From NCBI GenBank assembly GCA_004551485.1, contig SBLD01000005.1:1-64000 (forward strand): a DNA stretch of 64,000 bases, read 5' to 3'. Both the position numbers and the translations under genes were made by a program. Shown in pieces: positions 61,152 through 64,000 of this stretch. The DNA is from Billgrantia azerbaijanica (GTDB lineage Bacteria; Pseudomonadota; Gammaproteobacteria; Pseudomonadales; Halomonadaceae). Position 1 is the stretch's first letter; every line of letters begins with the position of its first letter. A model generated the notes under the pieces. The model did not search any database. It was not told the origin of the DNA and saw nothing but the letters and a program-made list of their open reading frames with translations.

Positions 61152-61970
61152 ATGACGCCAGGAACGCCCCGCATCGGTTGCGACACCCCGACACGCCTCT
61201 TCGAATGCTTTCGCCACGAGTTCCGCTTCCAGTTGGCCGACACACCCGCCCTGCGCCGGCGCGTCTTTCGGCTGCGCCACGACGTCTACTGTCGCGAGCT
61301 CGGCTACGAGAAGCCGGCCGACGCCGCGGCCCGGCTCGAGTTCGACACCTTCGATGACGAGGCCATCCTCTGCCTGCTGAGCCACAACGACAGCGACAGC
61401 GATGCCGGCTGCCTGCGCCTGGTGCTGCCGCGCCCCACCGGCCCGGATGCCGCCTGCCGCCTGCCGCTGCAGGGCTATGCCGGTCAGAGTCTCATCCACC
61501 CCACCCTGCACCCCGGTCGGCTGCCCCACGACACCCTCTGCGAGATCTCCCGCCTGGCCATCGCCCCCGGGTTTCGCAGACGCCCCAGGCGCTTGGCCGC
61601 CACGACGCCCCCCGATACCGCCCTGCCCTTCAGCGAGGCGCAGCGCCGCACCTTTCCGGCCATCCTCGTCGGACTCTTCCTGGCCAGCACGGCCCTGGTG
61701 GGGCTCGTCGAGCGCCCCCATGTCTTCGCCATGATGGAGGCACGCCTGCCCCGCCTGCTGGCGCGCTCGGGCCTGAATTTCGCCCGGGTGGGCGAAACCA
61801 TCGATTTCCACGGCCGGCGCAGCGCCTATTACATCGACCAGCGCTGCGCCGAGCAGGAGATGGTCGAGGCGCTGCGGCCCCTCTATCGGCACATCCAGCA
61901 GACGCTGGCGCCCCAGCTGTCGCGTGCGCTGAACGACGCGGCGCTCACGGCGCCGTCCGGCATCGGGTAG
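61152..61970 (+). CDS. PEP-CTERM/exosortase-associated acyltransferase (GNAT/autoinducer-synthase-like)
   Basis: This 272-aa protein resembles the exosortase-linked N-acyl amino acid synthase family: FRHEFRFQLADTPALRRRVFRLRHDVYCRELGYE near the N-terminus, CLRLVLPRP, CEISRLAIAPGFRRR, and a long C-terminus with LLARSGLNFARVGETIDFHGRRSAYYID. It would join an acyl group to an amino compound. No exosortase or PEP-CTERM gene is visible here. AAGGAG precedes the ATG, and it follows the GGDEF-EAL gene by 13 bp. Its 3' end overlaps the next convergent gene by 88 bp. Confidence 0.8.
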   Translation: MTPGTPRIGCDTPTRLFECFRHEFRFQLADTPALRRRVFRLRHDVYCRELGYEKPADAAARLEFDTFDDEAILCLLSHNDSDSDAGCLRLVLPRPTGPDAACRLPLQGYAGQSLIHPTLHPGRLPHDTLCEISRLAIAPGFRRRPRRLAATTPPDTALPFSEAQRRTFPAILVGLFLASTALVGLVERPHVFAMMEARLPRLLARSGLNFARVGETIDFHGRRSAYYIDQRCAEQEMVEALRPLYRHIQQTLAPQLSRALNDAALTAPSGIG

Positions 61971-63043
61971 TCGAGCCGAGGGCCGGGATGGAGCCGCCCC
62001 GGCCAGCGCAGCACCATGATGGCCAGGACGTTGCGGTGCTCGCCGTCCACCAGATCGGTGCTGCCCTCGGGCGACGGGATGATGCCGCTCGCCGGGTCGA
62101 TGGCCGCGACCAGCGCCTCGCGCAGGCGGGCCACCACCGGATGGTCGTCGCGGCCGGCCAGCAGGAAGCTCAGCGCCACCTCGGCCTGGATGTCCTCGGT
62201 GGCACGCGCCCTTATCGCCTCGAACTCGCGGGCGAAGGTTTGCAGCACCCAGTCGACCGTCTCGGCGGTCACCCGGCGCTGGTAGTAGCGGCTCGCCGCG
62301 ATCACGAAGTGGGTCATGCCGTAGAGATAGTTGCGGTACTCGAGGTCATCGAGCCCGGCCGCGCTGCCCGGCGGGTACTGGCGACGAAAGGCCGCGACCA
62401 CCGGCTCGCGCAGATCGGCGACGCCGAGCTGGTGCAGGAAGTGCACATAGTTGGCCACCTGGGCGGCGTAGACGCGCAGCACCGCCGGGTCGGTCAAGAA
62501 GCGCGCCCAGTCGACGCCGGCGAGGTAGTCGAGCGCCCGCTCATGGCCGGCGACCGCTGGCAGCAGGCCATGGTACTCGGCCTGGACGAGCCGGAACAGC
62601 AGGCGGCGGGCGAAGGGAATCTCCCCCCACTCGGCGAGCAGGGCCCGTCGGGCACGCTGTTTCTCGGTGCGCTGGGGGTAGTCCAGCACGATCTCGTGGC
62701 TGCGCTTGGCGACGTACCCCGGCGCCGCGAGCCCGGCGATGTCGGCCTCGAGACGGGCCACCAGCCGGTGTCCGTAGGCCCGGTTGGGCGGCACATAGCG
62801 TGCCTCGCCGGTGATCCGGTAGAGGCGCTGGGCGTAGTGGCGCCGCTTGGCCGGCGGCAGTTCGGGCAGCGCCGCGTCATAGACGGCCTGGATGGCCAGT
62901 CCCGCCTGGCGCTGGCCGTCTCGCTCGCTCTCGACCGGGGTCGGCTCGAGAGCGGCGCAGCCGGCGAGCAGCACCAGCCAGGCCAGCAGGAGCCCCCAGG
63001 CCCCGTGCCGCAGGGCCGGCGGATAGCGGTCTGCCTCATGCAT
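61883..63043 (-). CDS. DUF3541-like lipoprotein
   Basis: This protein of about 386 aa has a lipoprotein signal (GLLLAWLVLLAGCAAL, Cys at about residue 29) and a mostly helical mature region (ALPELPPAKRRHYAQRLYRITGEARYVPPNRAYGHRLVARLEADIAG...YLYGMTHFVIAASRYYQRRVTAETVDWVLQTFAREFEAIRARATEDIQAEVALSFLLAGRDD) that matches my memory of DUF3541. ATG at 63043 overlaps the TRIC gene's stop; ATG at 63052 or GTG at 63049 are alternatives given the AGGAGG site. Function is unknown. Confidence 0.65.
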   Translation of the reverse strand: MHEADRYPPALRHGAWGLLLAWLVLLAGCAALEPTPVESERDGQRQAGLAIQAVYDAALPELPPAKRRHYAQRLYRITGEARYVPPNRAYGHRLVARLEADIAGLAAPGYVAKRSHEIVLDYPQRTEKQRARRALLAEWGEIPFARRLLFRLVQAEYHGLLPAVAGHERALDYLAGVDWARFLTDPAVLRVYAAQVANYVHFLHQLGVADLREPVVAAFRRQYPPGSAAGLDDLEYRNYLYGMTHFVIAASRYYQRRVTAETVDWVLQTFAREFEAIRARATEDIQAEVALSFLLAGRDDHPVVARLREALVAAIDPASGIIPSPEGSTDLVDGEHRNVLAIMVLRWPGRLHPGPRLDYPMPDGAVSAASFSARDSWGASVCWMCR

Positions 63044-63782
63044 GGTCACCATTGCCTCCTGATCCATGGACATCCTTGCCTCCCTGCCGACGGCCGGGGC
63101 GGATCAACTTGACCCGCGCCTTGGGCCGCACCGGTGTCGCTGCACCTTCGCGCGGCGCCGGCCGGATCGTCACCCAGGCGAACACCGGCAGCGACAGCCG
63201 CCAGTGGATCGCCGCCAGGCGCAGCCCCAGGGTCACCGCCAGGGCCAGGGCGATGGCCAGGCCGGGTGGCGTGGCCAGCGTGGCCAGCGCCACGTAGACG
63301 ACGCCCCCGGCGATCGACGCCGTGGCATAGACCTCCTGGCGCAGCACCATGGGCACGCGCCGTGCCAGAACGTCGCGCACCATGCCCCCGGCCACCCCGG
63401 TCAACAGCCCCATCAGCACCGCCACCACCCCCGGCGCCTCGAGCTGCAGCGCCTTGTGGGTGCCGATCACCGTGAACAGGGCCAGGCCGAAGGCATCCGC
63501 CAGCGGCAGGAAGACCCGCGAGAGGCGGTGGATGTAGTGGAAGCCGAGGATCGACACTCCCACCGTGGCCAGGATCACCCACAGGTAGGTGGGATCGCTG
63601 ACCCAGAACACCGGTCGCAAGCCCAGTACCAGGTCGCGCAGCGTACCGCCACCGATGCCGGTGACGGCGGCCAGCACCAGCATGCCGAAGGGGTCCATGC
63701 GCGAACGGCAAGCCAGTATCACGCCCGACAGCGCGAAGACGATCACTCCCGCCATGTCCAGCCAGTAGACCAGCGCCGTCAC
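63036..63782 (-). CDS. TRIC family cation channel (UPF0126/YadS-like)
   Basis: This 248-aa protein has seven hydrophobic segments in two repeats, each with the TRIC pattern: FALSGVILACRSRMDPFGMLVLAAVTGIGGGTLRDLVLGLRPVFW and ALFTVIGTHKALQLEAPGVVAVLMGLLTGVAGGMVRDVLARRVPMVL. TRIC proteins form trimeric K+/monovalent cation channels. The start is GTG with AGGAG 7 nt upstream. A basic C-terminal tail follows the last helix. It overlaps the lipoprotein gene by 8 bp. Confidence 0.88.
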   Translation of the reverse strand: MTALVYWLDMAGVIVFALSGVILACRSRMDPFGMLVLAAVTGIGGGTLRDLVLGLRPVFWVSDPTYLWVILATVGVSILGFHYIHRLSRVFLPLADAFGLALFTVIGTHKALQLEAPGVVAVLMGLLTGVAGGMVRDVLARRVPMVLRQEVYATASIAGGVVYVALATLATPPGLAIALALAVTLGLRLAAIHWRLSLPVFAWVTIRPAPREGAATPVRPKARVKLIRPGRRQGGKDVHGSGGNGDHA

Positions 63783-63828
63783 CCGTCATCTCCTCGTGCC
63801 GGACAGGGCACGTCGCCATGCCCCCGTT

Positions 63829-64000
63829 TCACTGATAGGTCACCACCAGGAAGGCGACCAGTTCCGTATCGCCCCGGTTCTCGATGGTGTGGGCGAGGTC
63901 GGCATGGTAGTGGGCGGAATCGCCGGGGCCGAGCTCGCAGCGGTTGTCGCCGGACTCGACGACGGCCTGCCCCTCGGTGACGGTCAGCAACTCGCGGGTC
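63829..64000 (-). CDS. C-terminal part of a cupin-domain regulator (partial)
   Basis: The last 56 residues of a gene running off the window read ELLTVTEGQAVVESGDNRCELGPGDSAHYHADLAHTIENRGDTELVAFLVVTYQ. The PGDSAHYHADLAHTIENRGD stretch is a cupin fold as found at the end of XRE-type regulators. The helix-turn-helix part, if present, lies outside the window. Confidence 0.7.
   Translation of the reverse strand, partial: TRELLTVTEGQAVVESGDNRCELGPGDSAHYHADLAHTIENRGDTELVAFLVVTYQ

Overview
The window looks like chromosome of a GC-rich gammaproteobacterium, most likely a halophile of the Halomonadaceae (Halomonas-like). This is inferred from gene content: an NhaD-type Na+/H+ antiporter, DUF3581, DUF3422, DUF1499 and DUF3820 proteins, a PEP-CTERM/exosortase-type acyltransferase, a TRIC channel, and many exporters with AraC or LysR regulators. 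No rRNA, tRNA, CRISPR array or prophage was seen. Most of the window is ordinary single-copy chromosome with ATGA-coupled operons, but it carries many small scars: an IS91-like element, a MITE-like repeat, gene remnants, duplicated gene ends and frameshifts.

Layout. 0.2-2.5 kb: IS91-like transposase with an upstream tyrosine recombinase and two strong inverted repeats. 2.6-9.2 kb: small enzymes (DUF427, VOC, GFA), a divergent azoR/LysR pair with matching operator-like repeats, trxC (its stop codon lies in a MITE end), an autoregulatory-looking fic gene, an EAL-domain remnant and a secreted Kelch protein. 9.5-19 kb: a nucleosidase, azlCD with a frameshifted araC, a monooxygenase, a voltage-sensor-like membrane protein, an M14 carboxypeptidase, lysE with araC, and an MFS exporter; two remnants of a second nucleosidase copy lie here. 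19-25 kb: LysR, acyl-CoA synthetase, ECHDC3-type crotonase and OsmC on the minus strand, facing a dihydrolipoamide dehydrogenase-like gene.

25.4-31.3 kb is the most coherent metabolic block: an Lrp-type regulator, then a DmdA-like (DMSP demethylase family, GcvT fold) THF methyltransferase, metV, metF, purU and folD, ending in a strong terminator. Together these genes can take a methyl group from a methylated substrate onto THF and oxidise it to formate. 31.3-35.4 kb is patchy: an MFS remnant, an AT-rich orphan gene, DUF3820, a cytosine-deaminase-like enzyme, and an MntA/HepT toxin-antitoxin module (hepT frameshifted) lying between two 109-bp copies of the 3' end of an nfsA-like gene.

35.6-42.5 kb is iron handling: TonB receptor with a Fur box, FecBCD-type ABC importer, GntR regulator, and a bacterioferritin lacking the haem-ligand Met. 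42.5-54.5 kb is mostly housekeeping: SDR, YbaK, ArfB, MFS, a proline-racemase-family enzyme with a dehydrogenase, CorA, DUF3422, USP and DUF3581. 54.5-56.4 kb: nhaD behind a structured leader ending in an intrinsic terminator, a likely attenuator or riboswitch. 56.7-61.1 kb: a three-gene operon of periplasmic phosphate-binding-like protein, porin and membrane GGDEF-EAL protein. 61.1-64 kb: acyltransferase, DUF3541-like lipoprotein, TRIC channel and the end of a cupin regulator.
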